This document shows, in pieces, positions 1 to 9,800 of a DNA stretch of 43,348 nucleotides. The stretch's first letter is position 1. The number at the start of each line of letters is the position of its first letter. Made by a program: the position numbers and the translations under genes. Location: the NCBI GenBank assembly GCA_028817795.1, contig JAPPOU010000090.1, positions 3,303 through 46,650 on the forward strand. Direction: 5' to 3'. The DNA comes from Alphaproteobacteria bacterium (lineage in GTDB: Bacteria; Pseudomonadota; Alphaproteobacteria; Micavibrionales; UBA2020). A model generated the notes under the pieces. The model saw only the letters and a list, made by a program, of their open reading frames with translations. It was not told where the DNA came from and searched no databases.

Positions 1-747
1 ACCTCACATGCAGATGGGGGTTATATCCACGGCATTATTGATCGTTTCGCCCGCTTGCCGCGCCTGTTTGCGGATATGAGCGATGAACGGCTGGAACGCG
101 GGCATTTCGGTGCTTGGTGGTCCTGCGTTTATCGTCGTGCATATGATGACCCTGTTGTGCATGATCTTTATCTTTTGCATGAATACATGCATGGCGCGGA
201 GATGGCGCATATCAAGGGGCAGGATATGGCCCAATTTCGCTATCGCATTGCGGATAACGAGCTAAGAGCCAGTGTGATGTCTGAAATCATCGTTTATTTC
301 GCCCTGCCGGAATTGCGGGCCGTCAGTTTTGATCGTGAAATTTATGCGGATCGCTTCCTTAAAGATGCGTACTTTCAAAATATGTGGAAGCATGACCCCA
401 TGGGGCTTGTCACCGATATTTACAGCCGCCGCCGTCAGGCCATGTTCGCGCCACAGGCAGGCGATAGATTGGAAAAATGGATTTCGGATTTTACCGCGCA
501 GAATGATGCATGGTTTGATGTCTGGGCTGAAAGATACGATATGGTCGAAACGCGCATGGAAGATTTTTCCCAAACCGCTTTTTCAAAAAGCCGTGTTGAT
601 GCCTTGGCATGGCATCTGGATTGGCTGCGCGGGGAAGCGGCGCGTGACCCCTCCGGCGTGCCCTTTGCGCCGGAGGCCAAGGCCTTTGCCGATATATACT
701 GGCGGGGGCGGGAAGATGCCACGCCGCGTAGGCAGCATGCGGCGTAA
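1..747 (+). CDS. Hypothetical protein, 3' part only (frame is open to the left window edge)
   Basis: Frame 1 is open from base 1 (TSHADGGYIHGIIDRFARLPRLFADM...) to the stop at 745-747; no family recognised. Confidence 0.7.
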   Translation, partial: TSHADGGYIHGIIDRFARLPRLFADMSDERLERGHFGAWWSCVYRRAYDDPVVHDLYLLHEYMHGAEMAHIKGQDMAQFRYRIADNELRASVMSEIIVYFALPELRAVSFDREIYADRFLKDAYFQNMWKHDPMGLVTDIYSRRRQAMFAPQAGDRLEKWISDFTAQNDAWFDVWAERYDMVETRMEDFSQTAFSKSRVDALAWHLDWLRGEAARDPSGVPFAPEAKAFADIYWRGREDATPRRQHAA

Positions 748-778
748 TTTGTAGTGCATTGATAATAAACAAAAATTT

Positions 779-812
779 GGCAGATTTATTGACATAATGT
801 AATAAATCTGCC
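779..812. promoter_or_regulatory. Perfect 12-bp inverted repeat overlapping a TTGACA-N17-CATACT promoter-like element upstream of the ANK cassette
   Basis: GGCAGATTTATT-gacataatgt-AATAAATCTGCC; TTGACA at 789-794, CATACT at 812-817. Confidence 0.6.
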
Positions 813-873
813 ATACTTCTCCTGTGCCTTTAAATGGTAAAAGTGGCATATTTAGGAACAGCGTGGAGACATC

Positions 874-1491
874 GTGACACAAAAACAGGCACAGCATCAA
901 AATGCCACGGCGCAATTGCTGAACGCGCTTGCCTTCGAGGGTGCCTTTGATGAAGCGGCGTGCCTTGCCTTGATCGAAAACGGTGCGGACATTCATGCGA
1001 CAGACGATAATGGGGATACGTTGCTTGTCCTTGTTTTGGAGCGTGCTCATATGAAGCAAGCTGATTTCCTGATCGATCAAGGCGCAGATGTCAATGCAAG
1101 TCGATTGTATGATAAGACACCGGCCCTGCATCTGGCTGTATATAACGATATATCTGGAGATACTGTGCGCAAGATACTGGAAAAGAGCGCAAACCTGAAT
1201 GTACGAGATGAAGACGGGGATACGGCACTTATGGCGGCCATCTCCGTGAACGCCTCTATAGAAATTATAAATGTTCTGTTGGAACATGGCGCTGCATTGG
1301 ATATCGAGAAAAAGGGCGGAGACACGGCGCGAACCATGGCCGCTTATGAAGGGCGTGACGATGTTATTGAAGCCATCAACGTTGAAGAAAAACGCCGCAC
1401 GGCTGCTGCGTTTCGTGCTGCGGCTGAACAAGGCACGACCCGTACGCGGCGAATTAGGCGGTTTGGGAAGGGTCATGGGATGCAGTCATGA
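874..1491 (+). CDS. Ankyrin repeat protein with basic C-terminal tail (cassette A, gene 1)
   Basis: GTG start; ANK repeats (CLALIENGADIHATDDNGDT..., DGDTALMAAI); tail FRAAAEQGTTRTRRIRR; ends in a 4-nt ATGA overlap with the next gene. Confidence 0.9.
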   Translation: MTQKQAQHQNATAQLLNALAFEGAFDEAACLALIENGADIHATDDNGDTLLVLVLERAHMKQADFLIDQGADVNASRLYDKTPALHLAVYNDISGDTVRKILEKSANLNVRDEDGDTALMAAISVNASIEIINVLLEHGAALDIEKKGGDTARTMAAYEGRDDVIEAINVEEKRRTAAAFRAAAEQGTTRTRRIRRFGKGHGMQS

Positions 1492-2303
1492 CTGATAAAA
1501 ACGACGAAATTGTTAAAGAGCTACGTGAAAGACTTTCTAATTTTGGTCGTCCGTTTGACGAAGAAAGATGCCTTGAGCTGATCGCGCAGGCAGCAGATGT
1601 CAATGGTAATGATGTCAATGAAAGTGATACGCTGCCGCTTTATTTTGCTATAGCAGCGTGGCGCCCCCTGTCCATTTTAAAAGCTCTTTTGGATAAGGGA
1701 AAAGATGTTGATGTCAATACCAACCATGACCTGGAAAAGCCGTTGCACGTGGCGGTTAAATGGAGGCGTGATGAAGCTGTGCAAGAGCTTTTGGAGCGTG
1801 GCGCAGATGTCAATGCCATAGACAATAGTGGAGAAACGCCGCTGGATAAGGTATTGGCTCGCACCCCAGATGAAGCAAACATAAGGATAGCGCATATGCT
1901 TTTGGACAATGGCGCTGATCCGTGCTGTGGCACAACGACATTGCTGCAAGCTATGGAAAACCATGTGCCTATGGGGTTGTTTTTTAGGCTGGTTGAGTGT
2001 GGTCTGGATATGAATGCTGTGAACCAGAAAGGTTGGACGCCATTGATGCATACAGTTGCTTTTGATAAAGGTGGAATGGCCATGGATTTTCTGATGGAAA
2101 AGGGCGTGAACCCTTTCCTGAAAAACTGTAAAGGCTTAACAGCGGCAGAGATAGCAGAAGCCTCCAATTATCCAGATGTTGCAGATACTTTGCGGGAATA
2201 TGAACGCACATACACTGAAAATCTTTTCAAGAAGGCCGCTGCGCAAGGTACACCCCGCACACGGCGAATTCGGCGCGCATCCGGGCCGAAAATGGGGCAA
2301 TAA
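1488..2303 (+). CDS. Ankyrin repeat protein with basic C-terminal tail (cassette A, gene 2)
   Basis: ANK repeats (KPLHVAVKWRRDEAVQELLERGADVNAIDNSGETPL); tail FKKAAAQGTPRTRRIRR. Confidence 0.9.
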   Translation: MTDKNDEIVKELRERLSNFGRPFDEERCLELIAQAADVNGNDVNESDTLPLYFAIAAWRPLSILKALLDKGKDVDVNTNHDLEKPLHVAVKWRRDEAVQELLERGADVNAIDNSGETPLDKVLARTPDEANIRIAHMLLDNGADPCCGTTTLLQAMENHVPMGLFFRLVECGLDMNAVNQKGWTPLMHTVAFDKGGMAMDFLMEKGVNPFLKNCKGLTAAEIAEASNYPDVADTLREYERTYTENLFKKAAAQGTPRTRRIRRASGPKMGQ

Positions 2304-3106
2304 TGACGCAAGAAGACGCCAGTTCAAAAACAATGAGTAAACTCCGGCGCATGCTTGTAAGTACGCATGAGTTTGATGAAGGCCAGTGCCTTAAGATCAT
2401 TGAAAGCGGGATTGATGTCAATGCGCGTGATGATGAACCTTTTTTGCATTCTGCGGTCAGGTATGGGCGCCCCCTGTCCATCCTGCATGCGCTTTTGGGT
2501 AACGGCGCTGATATAGAAAAAAGAAACAAAGAGGGGGAAACGCCCCTGTTTGTGGCGGTTAGCAATAGGGAATTTTACCATCTTCAAGCATTAATAGCCC
2601 GCAAGGCTGATGTGAATGCTTTAAACGAAAACGGTACATCACCTCTTGTGAAGGCTTTGCGTAGAGGGGATCATTATATTATTGATTCCTTGATCGACCA
2701 TGGCGCGGATGTGCGCCAGAAAGATGTGGGAGGTATTGTTATCTCTCCCCTTATCATTGCTGTGGAATCGGGCCTGCCTATCAGGGTTATTGAGAGAATT
2801 TTGAACCATGGGGCAGATGTTAATGAACGGGATGAACAAGGCTGGACCGCGCTTATGCAAGCAGCGCAAGTGGATTGTGATGCCGCGTTTTTGCAAGCCT
2901 TGCTGGATAAAGGCGCAAATCCGTGCATGAAAGACGATCAAGGCCGGACAGCGGCAACAATTGCCGGGAACATTGGGTGGACGGACACGCAAAAATTTCT
3001 GCAGGACGCGGAGCGGCGTTATACGGAGAAAACGTTTAAAAAAGCTGATGCAAAAGGTACGCCCCGCGCCAGAAAAATTATCCGCAAAAAAAAGCCACAG
3101 CCTTGA
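2303..3106 (+). CDS. Ankyrin repeat protein with basic C-terminal tail (cassette A, gene 3)
   Basis: TAATG overlap with previous gene; ANK repeats; tail FKKADAKGTPRARKIIRKKK. Confidence 0.9.
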   Translation: MTQEDASSKTMSKLRRMLVSTHEFDEGQCLKIIESGIDVNARDDEPFLHSAVRYGRPLSILHALLGNGADIEKRNKEGETPLFVAVSNREFYHLQALIARKADVNALNENGTSPLVKALRRGDHYIIDSLIDHGADVRQKDVGGIVISPLIIAVESGLPIRVIERILNHGADVNERDEQGWTALMQAAQVDCDAAFLQALLDKGANPCMKDDQGRTAATIAGNIGWTDTQKFLQDAERRYTEKTFKKADAKGTPRARKIIRKKKPQP

Positions 3107-3111
3107 ATTTG

Positions 3112-3897
3112 TTATCTCAGGTGTGTTCTAAACCAATCCAACAGTGTTTCGGCGACGAAAACGGCGTCCTCTTTCCGTGCTTCAAACAGGTGTGTGGCGT
3201 CATCTGACAGGCGCACCAGTTCCGCATCATTGGCGGGATTGTCGTTTGCCGCGCTGAAAAGCGCTTCCGCGTTGGCGTAAGAGACGATATCGTCGTGCGG
3301 CGCGTGGAAGACAAACAATTTTTTGCTAATTTTTGCGATATCCGCCTCCGTGTCATGCTGCATCATGTCATCAATGAATGACGGTTTAAAGGCGACGGGT
3401 TGGCCCAGAACGTCAATGTCAATCAGCCCATCGTTCCTTTCCGTGATGCGGTTTTGTGATCTGAACTTTTCAATGACATAGGCCGGGCTGCGCGGCGATC
3501 CCACCGTGGCGACAGCCTGCAGGGGCGGCAGCTTGGGCACGGCATGGATAGCAGCCGTGCCGCTGATACTGTGGCCGACCAGCAATTTGGGCGGTTCGTA
3601 TTCCACCGATAAAGCGTGGCAGGCCGCGATGATGTCTTGTATACGGTTTGAAAAATTTTGTTCGGCAAAGCTGCCCTGGCTGCCGCCAATGCCTGTAATA
3701 TCAAACCGCAGCATCGCTGCGCCGTGTTCCGCCATTTCGCGGCATATTTTGGCAGCGCCGTGCGATTCCTTAACGCAGGTAAAACAGGGTGCAAAGACGC
3801 CGAAAAACAGGGGTGCTTCGGCTGGAAGATCCAGAATGCCCGCAAGCTGTTCGCCACGGCCATTGGGAAATGAAAATGGAATGCTGGTACGTTTCAT
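3112..3897 (-). CDS. Alpha/beta hydrolase, similar to the hydrolase half of hydrolase-OsmC fusion proteins
   Basis: FGVFAPCFTCVKESHGAAKICREMAEHGAAMLRFDITGIGGSQGSFAEQNFSNRIQDI, nucleophile elbow GHSISG; start placed at MKRTSIPFSF. Confidence 0.8.
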   Translation of the reverse strand: MKRTSIPFSFPNGRGEQLAGILDLPAEAPLFFGVFAPCFTCVKESHGAAKICREMAEHGAAMLRFDITGIGGSQGSFAEQNFSNRIQDIIAACHALSVEYEPPKLLVGHSISGTAAIHAVPKLPPLQAVATVGSPRSPAYVIEKFRSQNRITERNDGLIDIDVLGQPVAFKPSFIDDMMQHDTEADIAKISKKLFVFHAPHDDIVSYANAEALFSAANDNPANDAELVRLSDDATHLFEARKEDAVFVAETLLDWFRTHLR

Positions 3898-3925
3898 GCC
3901 GTTACTATAGCAGAACATGCGCAAA

Positions 3926-3952
3926 GAAAAAGCCGCAGAGCGCGGCTTTTTC
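3926..3952 (-). terminator. Probable intrinsic terminator of the secreted repeat-protein gene
   Basis: Perfect 11-bp stem GAAAAAGCCGC-AGAGC-GCGGCTTTTTC followed by a T-rich tract on the minus strand. Confidence 0.7.
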
Positions 3953-3969
3953 CTGAAAGTGGGGGTGGC

Positions 3970-4659
3970 TTATTCAGCGCCGCCGCTCTCTGCGGGCATG
4001 GGCGCAGCCTTCGGCTTTTCATTGGCGTCATGTTTTTCACGATGTTTGTCTTTTTTCTTGTCTTTGTCATGCCATTTATGGCGCTTTTTGAACGCTTCAC
4101 GTTCTTCCGCCGACATGCTGTCCAGACGTTCTTTCATCCGTTCTTTGCGGTCTTTTTTAAACGCTTTTCGTTCGTCGGGTGTCATGTCCTTCATTTTTTC
4201 GCGTCTTTCTTTACGCTTTTTGCGGTGCTCCATGAACTTTTCGCGTTCTTCGGGGGACATATCCTTCATGCGCTCTTCCATGCGGGCTTTGCGCTCGGCC
4301 TTGAATTTTTCTTGCTCTTCCGGCGACATGGCCTCCCATTTTTCACGCATGGCTTTGCGGCGCTCTTCGCGCATATCGCTTGTCTTGGCGCGCAGTTTTT
4401 CCTGATCTTCTGCGGGTAGAGATTCAAACCAAGCCTTGCGCTTTTCGTGATAGGCTTTGCGCTCTTCTTCGCTCATATCCTTGAACGCTGCGCGGCGTTG
4501 CTCAAAGAACGCCTTGCGCTCTTCGGGGGATTGTTGTTCCAGTGCCTCTATTTTTTCAAGGCTCAGGTAATCCATAGCCGGAGATTCCGCCCATGCGGGA
4601 GGGGATATCATGACGGCGCAAAGCGCAAGGGCCAGAAAAGATGTGTATAGCGGTTTCAT
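3970..4659 (-). CDS. Secreted, charged tandem-repeat protein (MSPEERxxFxxxRKxRMxER units)
   Basis: Signal peptide-like MKPLYTSFLALALCAVMISPPAWAES followed by about 7 degenerate repeats of roughly 20-28 aa. Confidence 0.8.
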   Translation of the reverse strand: MKPLYTSFLALALCAVMISPPAWAESPAMDYLSLEKIEALEQQSPEERKAFFEQRRAAFKDMSEEERKAYHEKRKAWFESLPAEDQEKLRAKTSDMREERRKAMREKWEAMSPEEQEKFKAERKARMEERMKDMSPEEREKFMEHRKKRKERREKMKDMTPDERKAFKKDRKERMKERLDSMSAEEREAFKKRHKWHDKDKKKDKHREKHDANEKPKAAPMPAESGGAE

Positions 4660-4836
4660 GTTTTACTCCTTTGATTTTAAAGAAAAATCTTGTTTTGTTT
4701 GCGTGTTGTCCTGCTTTTGACACGGCCTTATGGGCAAAAACCCTGCGCCCCCAAAGCGGTTTTTTTAAAGGAACACCGCAGGAAAAACCGACCCCAGCAC
4801 GTGATAATTGTAACAGCATAGTCACGCACCGGAAAA

Positions 4837-5499
4837 GTGTATATTTTGACGATGATGATAGCAGAACACAGGAGCAGCCAGAAGGGGATGCAAGGCAGGG
4901 CCGCAACACAGGCAGGAGAACAGGCTGCGGATACGGACGAGGATGCGCAGCTTATGCGTGCCGTGGCAACGGGAGACCAAAGGGCGTTTCAGGCGCTGGT
5001 CCACCGTCATCTGGCGGCGACTGTTAGACTGGCGACACGCGTTTTGGGGAGCGATAGTGCCGCCGACGATGTGGCACAGGAAGCATTCCTTCGCGTGTGG
5101 CGGCATGCAGCGCGATTTGAAGACCCGTCCGCCCGTGGGGCGCGGTTTACGACGTGGCTATACCGGATTGTCGTTAACCTGTGCATTGATGAAAAGCGCA
5201 AAAGAACTTTTGGCACGATTGATGACATACCAGAGCCTGTGGATACAGGCGGCACGCCGGAAGACGCGCTGCACCGCGATGAAGACCGCGCCCGTGTGCG
5301 CGGGGCGCTGGACCAGTTGCCTGCGCGGCAAAAAACAGCCTTTGTCTTGTGCTTTTATGAAGAGCATTCCAACAAGGAAGCGGCGGATATCATGGGGATT
5401 GGCGTGAAAGCCGTTGAATCCCTTTTGGTGCGGGCGCGTAAGGGGTTAAGAGATATTTTAGGCGGCATCGCTGCGCAAAATGATGGAGATGGAAAATGA
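4837..5499 (+). CDS. ECF-type RNA polymerase sigma factor
   Basis: Region 2 AFQALVHRHLAATVRLATRVLGSDSAADDVAQEAFLRVWRHA; region 4 LPARQKTAFVLCFYEEHSNKEAADIMGIGVKAVESLLVRARKGLR; true start may be the internal ATG at 4852. Confidence 0.92.
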   Translation: MYILTMMIAEHRSSQKGMQGRAATQAGEQAADTDEDAQLMRAVATGDQRAFQALVHRHLAATVRLATRVLGSDSAADDVAQEAFLRVWRHAARFEDPSARGARFTTWLYRIVVNLCIDEKRKRTFGTIDDIPEPVDTGGTPEDALHRDEDRARVRGALDQLPARQKTAFVLCFYEEHSNKEAADIMGIGVKAVESLLVRARKGLRDILGGIAAQNDGDGK

Positions 5500-5945
5500 A
5501 AACAGAGGCCTTTAAAAAATATGTAGACATGTATTCGGCGGACTTGTCGCGTTGGCCGCAGGATTTAATTCATCCAGCCACGGCCTTGATGGAACATGAC
5601 GACGCGGCGCGCGATTATTTTGAGGCTGCTTTGCGTCTTGATGATATGTTGCGGCAGGGTGATAGCGCAACGGAAAGAGATTTAACGGCATTGGAAGCGC
5701 GTATTCTAGCGGCTGCCGGGCCGTTGTCGTCTGCGCCGTCATCATCAGTGCCGTTGCATTTTTTGCCCGTGCCTGCACGTGCTGCAATGGGTGGTTTTTT
5801 GGCAGCGGCCATTATTGGGTTCATCATTGGGGTGACGCCAACAGTGCCTCTGACTTATGATACGCTGGTTGATCCTGTGTTTTACGCGCCGGAAACGGTG
5901 ATTGCGGAAGATGATGTGTTTTTGGGCAAGAGGGGAATTTTTTAA
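5496..5945 (+). CDS. Putative membrane anti-sigma factor
   Basis: 4-nt ATGA overlap with the ECF gene; YSADLSRWP motif; one TM segment (AAMGGFLAAAIIGFIIGVTP). Confidence 0.65.
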   Translation: MKTEAFKKYVDMYSADLSRWPQDLIHPATALMEHDDAARDYFEAALRLDDMLRQGDSATERDLTALEARILAAAGPLSSAPSSSVPLHFLPVPARAAMGGFLAAAIIGFIIGVTPTVPLTYDTLVDPVFYAPETVIAEDDVFLGKRGIF

Positions 5946-6506
5946 ATGAATGCGGTACAAAGCAAAACGCTAAAAATTATATCTGTCCTTTTATTTATAT
6001 CACTGGCGGGGAATGTGTTTTTGGGCGGGATTATCGTGGGGCGCACGATAGACCGCGCAACGCCTGCATGGGTTCAAAAAGACCAACAGTTGGAAAACAG
6101 GCTCTCTGCGCAGGACCGTGCCGCGCTGGACAGCGTGATGTCTGCGCAAAAACCTGTATTGGCCAACCTGAAAACCGCGCTGGACGTTGCGCGAAAGGAC
6201 GTGCGCAGGGCGCTGGATGCGGACGACCCTGCCGCGCTGGATGCCGCCCTGCAAAGGGAGCGTATGGCCAAGGCCGCGCTATTGCGCCAGATGCGTGACG
6301 CTCGTCATGCAGCGTGGGAAAAACTGTCGCCAGAGGGTCGGGAAGCTTTAAAGGATGCAGGCGTGGCTGTGAGAGAGCGGGTCAAAGAAATCCGCCGTCA
6401 GACGTCGGACATGGTAGCGGAATTGCCCTTTGATCTGGGCGGGCCGGATGATTTTGACGATATTTTCCTTTTACTGGAAGAAGAGGGGACAGCTCCCGCG
6501 CCATAA
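5946..6506 (+). CDS. Putative periplasmic heavy-metal/envelope sensor (Spy/CnrX-like)
   Basis: N-terminal TM anchor; helical NRLSAQDRAALDSVMSAQKPVLANLKTALDVARKDVRRAL; abuts the anti-sigma gene. Confidence 0.65.
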   Translation: MNAVQSKTLKIISVLLFISLAGNVFLGGIIVGRTIDRATPAWVQKDQQLENRLSAQDRAALDSVMSAQKPVLANLKTALDVARKDVRRALDADDPAALDAALQRERMAKAALLRQMRDARHAAWEKLSPEGREALKDAGVAVRERVKEIRRQTSDMVAELPFDLGGPDDFDDIFLLLEEEGTAPAP

Positions 6507-6605
6507 AATACGGAAAAAGCGCGGTGAGGGGGCGCGTGTCTTGATTTTGCCGGCGCGTCCAGACTATATTGGGCGCGAGGTTCTTTTAAGGGAGATGTAT
6601 TCCAC

Positions 6606-6761
6606 ATGACATCGTTTGCAAAAACTGCTGTTCTGCTTGTTCTGCTGGTTGTAATGACAGCCGGCCTTTCTGCCTGCAATACCATGGAAGGCCTGGGCCG
6701 TGATGCCAAGGCGGCAGGCAGCGCCATCAGCGGTGCTGCGTCTAACGCAAAAGGTTATTAA
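6606..6761 (+). CDS. Entericidin-like small lipoprotein
   Basis: MTSFAKTAVLLVLLVVMTAGLSACNTMEGLGRDAKAAGSAISGAASNAKGY; lipobox LSAC; entericidin-like NTMEGLGRDAKAAG; not in the supplied ORF track. Confidence 0.85.
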   Translation: MTSFAKTAVLLVLLVVMTAGLSACNTMEGLGRDAKAAGSAISGAASNAKGY

Positions 6762-6802
6762 TCGACCGCATCAGCGAAACCACGGAAGGTGGAAGGTTCG
6801 TT

Positions 6803-9800
6803 TTAGTATGGGCCTTGCTGGGTGCTGGGCGTATTTTTTTTTTGTGGCTGCGGCCTGTCGGATGCGATGCGTCTTGTGGCGTCCTTCAAGTTGTCATTAA
6901 ACCCTTCCGGTGTAACCGGCGCAGGCGGCGGCCTGTAACCACGCATCGAAGATACAAGTTTTGCGGTATATTCCCCGGCGGTGTTGCGCTGGCGCCCGGT
7001 GTTTTCCAATGCATCCAGTATGCGGTCTGCCTGTACGCCCGGTGTTCCCGGTGTTGCAGAGGCGTCATTGAAAATGCCGGACAGGTATTGCTCCAATTGT
7101 TCCAACGCTTGTTGTAAAATATCGCCTTGTTGAACAGGCCATGGCCTGCTGGGGGGCAGACTGATATCTGTCATGCTGCCACTGTGCAGGGCGCGCATTT
7201 TGCGTCCGCCATCAAAAGATTGCAGTGTATTTGTTTTTTCAAGGTTCAATACCGTGTTTGCAGTGCACTGCAATGTGCCGGGCTGTTGCGCAAAAGCGGC
7301 TAGCGCCCGCATACCGTCCCTGCCTGATATGGGCAAGGGGGGCAGGGTATCGTCTTGGCAGACGACTTTAAGTTCTTTTTTCTGCGCATCCATTGTCATG
7401 CTTTGCATGGCGGGGCCATAGAAAAAGGCGTTATTGCCGGCGCTGATAATCTGCGGCATGCTGGCCAGACTGTTTTTGAACTCTTGGACGTGTTGCGGCG
7501 ATGCCCCTAATTCGAGAGATATGCGGTTTCGAGCGCCTGCATCTTCCGTGCGGCAGTAGAAAGTCGTCGCGTTTGGATCATTGTCAAAGATGACATAGCC
7601 GGCTTGCGCTATGTTGAACCATTGATCGTTGTCAAAGATATCGAAATAGCCGGGTGTGCGTGACAGTGCGCGGCTGAGCGCAGCTCTTTCTTGCGGGCTG
7701 GCTTTGATGTGGATATAACCGTCTTCTTCGTCCTCTGCTCTTGCAATGCTGGGCAGGAACTTACCGAAGGTGTCGCTTTCGATTTTGAGCATGACGTCCC
7801 CGCGCTTGTCATCTATAACAATCATGCGCAGGTTTTCCGGGTTTATAAGCGTGGCGGATCCAATGGGCGTGAAATGCGATGGGAGCAATGACATGTCAAG
7901 CGTGTCCACAATTTCATCATTGCCGTATTTATCCATGATAAGCATGCTGTCTTCGTATGTCGTGATAAGTGCGATGTTTTTCATGTTAATGGAGACAGTG
8001 GAATCGGCATCGGAATCGGACAAATGCAGAAAATCTTTGCGTGTCAGGATGTCACGCCTTGTCGCATCGTCGATATGCGCTGGCGCTGTTTGTTGGCGCC
8101 ATACGAACGTGCACTGAAGCTCTCCGTCTTCGTCTTTGTGCATGTTGATGCGGTCAATGCCATCGGCACGGAACAATGCGCCGCTTTCGTGCTGGAACGA
8201 ACCCGCCCTGTCTATCGCGTCAATAACGGCTGTTGCGTCTTCTATGGACATGTCTCCGGCTAGTTTGTGGCATCCTGTCGACGTTACGCCGTAAATGGAT
8301 TGTTCTTCCGGATTATACCAGATGTTGGAAAAATCGTGCGGCGTGTCAATCACGGTATCCGGCATGATGCGCGGACGGGCGCTGACCAGATTTGTGCCCA
8401 ACGTTTCCAATGGAACTTTATTGCCATGGGAATTGCTGGCCGCTTCAAGAAGGATATTCGCCTTCACGGCTTCATGCGCAAAGGGGGCCAGAAAAACGGT
8501 GAGCCATTCTTGTCTGGCAGCTTCAGAAATATCAGGGCTTCCCATGACGCGATGCAGCCAACCGTTGGTCTTGGTCAGGGCCTTTTTGTAGCTTTGCGTG
8601 CTGCTGGCGTCTGCGTCTGCGCGCTCAAAAAACCACGATATGGTTTGCGCGGCGCTCTGCGCCGACCAGGTATTCAGGTTGGGAAGAACATCTTCTTCAA
8701 TTGTTGTGCGCAGGCGCAAGAATGCACTGCTATCTTCCCAGTCCTGCGCAAGGCCTGTACCAAGAACAAGCGGCATGGCAGCCGAGGTGGCAGCAGGGTC
8801 TTGCGCTTGCCGCAGAATTTCTTCACCCAGCGTACCTTTGATGGGCGCATCCTGCGCTTGATTCCACAGGGCGCGTAACAGCGGGACACCGTCCTTTTGC
8901 GCGGTATCTTGCAAGATATCTTGTGTGGGCGCGGTGGCCGCATTCAGGCGCGCATAGTTTTTTACGACGGACTGGATGTTTTCTGATGTTTCGCCTGTTA
9001 GTACACCAAGTATGTTGTTCAAAAGTGCGGCATGGCTGGCCGAGTCATGTGCAAAACGCTTGGCGGCGCGGGTGCCGTAATCGGTGGCATCAAGCGCTTC
9101 TTGTAAACCTGCCTCCGGTCCTGCCTTGGTCATGACGGTTTTTAATACAGATGGCGGCAGCGGAAATTCTTCTGCCAGCGCTTCGTCCATGAGTCTGGGG
9201 AATATGCTCTCAAATCCGGGGGCGCCAAAGAAGCCGCTGCGTGTTTCGGCATCGGCAAGGCTTTGGATCAAATTGGCTTGTTCTGTCCTGTCGGAGACTT
9301 GTTGCAGGGCGAGGTCTAAAAGAGATGTTGCATCGTAGTCATCCAAGAGCGTGGCGCGGATCATGTTTGCGGTTTCAGGGGCGTTTTCCTGCTGCGAGAA
9401 AATATGCTTGTGCAGTAGCTTTGTGAAAGCAGGAATGTCTTCAACCGCCAACGCTTCGGCCAGTTCCGTATAGCCCAGCGCAAATTCGCGCATGCTGCGG
9501 GCGTTTGTGCCGATCGCGATTTTCAGGTCTTTTTGCGCCTGCCCGACAACGAATGACGGGTCCATGTATTGGTGCATGCGCCATGTCTGGCTTTCCTCGC
9601 GGTCAGACAGGGGGGCGCCCATTTCCAGTGCCCAGTCCATCAAGCTATCGACGTAATAGTGGTGGTCGCTGGACAGGGCCAGCATGTCGTTGCGCGCGCT
9701 TTTCCACAGGCTCTCGGCCTCTTTTTGCGCGGCTTCTTTTTTGCGTTCTTCCTCGCGTTCTTCCTCGCGTTCTTCTTTGCGCTCTTTTCGTTCCTTGCCT

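Noticed and set aside
583-1476. 297-aa minus-strand ORF
   Set aside because: Antisense to two supported plus-strand genes (hypothetical and ANK); composition looks like a reverse-frame artefact.
3917-4405. Plus-strand ORFs rich in Phe/Ser repeats
   Set aside because: Reverse-frame reading of the charged tandem-repeat gene; the minus strand has a signal peptide, ribosome-binding site and terminator.
4770-4794. GGAAC...CGACC as an ECF autoregulatory promoter
   Set aside because: Spacer and -10 do not clearly match; too weak to call without comparing related operons.
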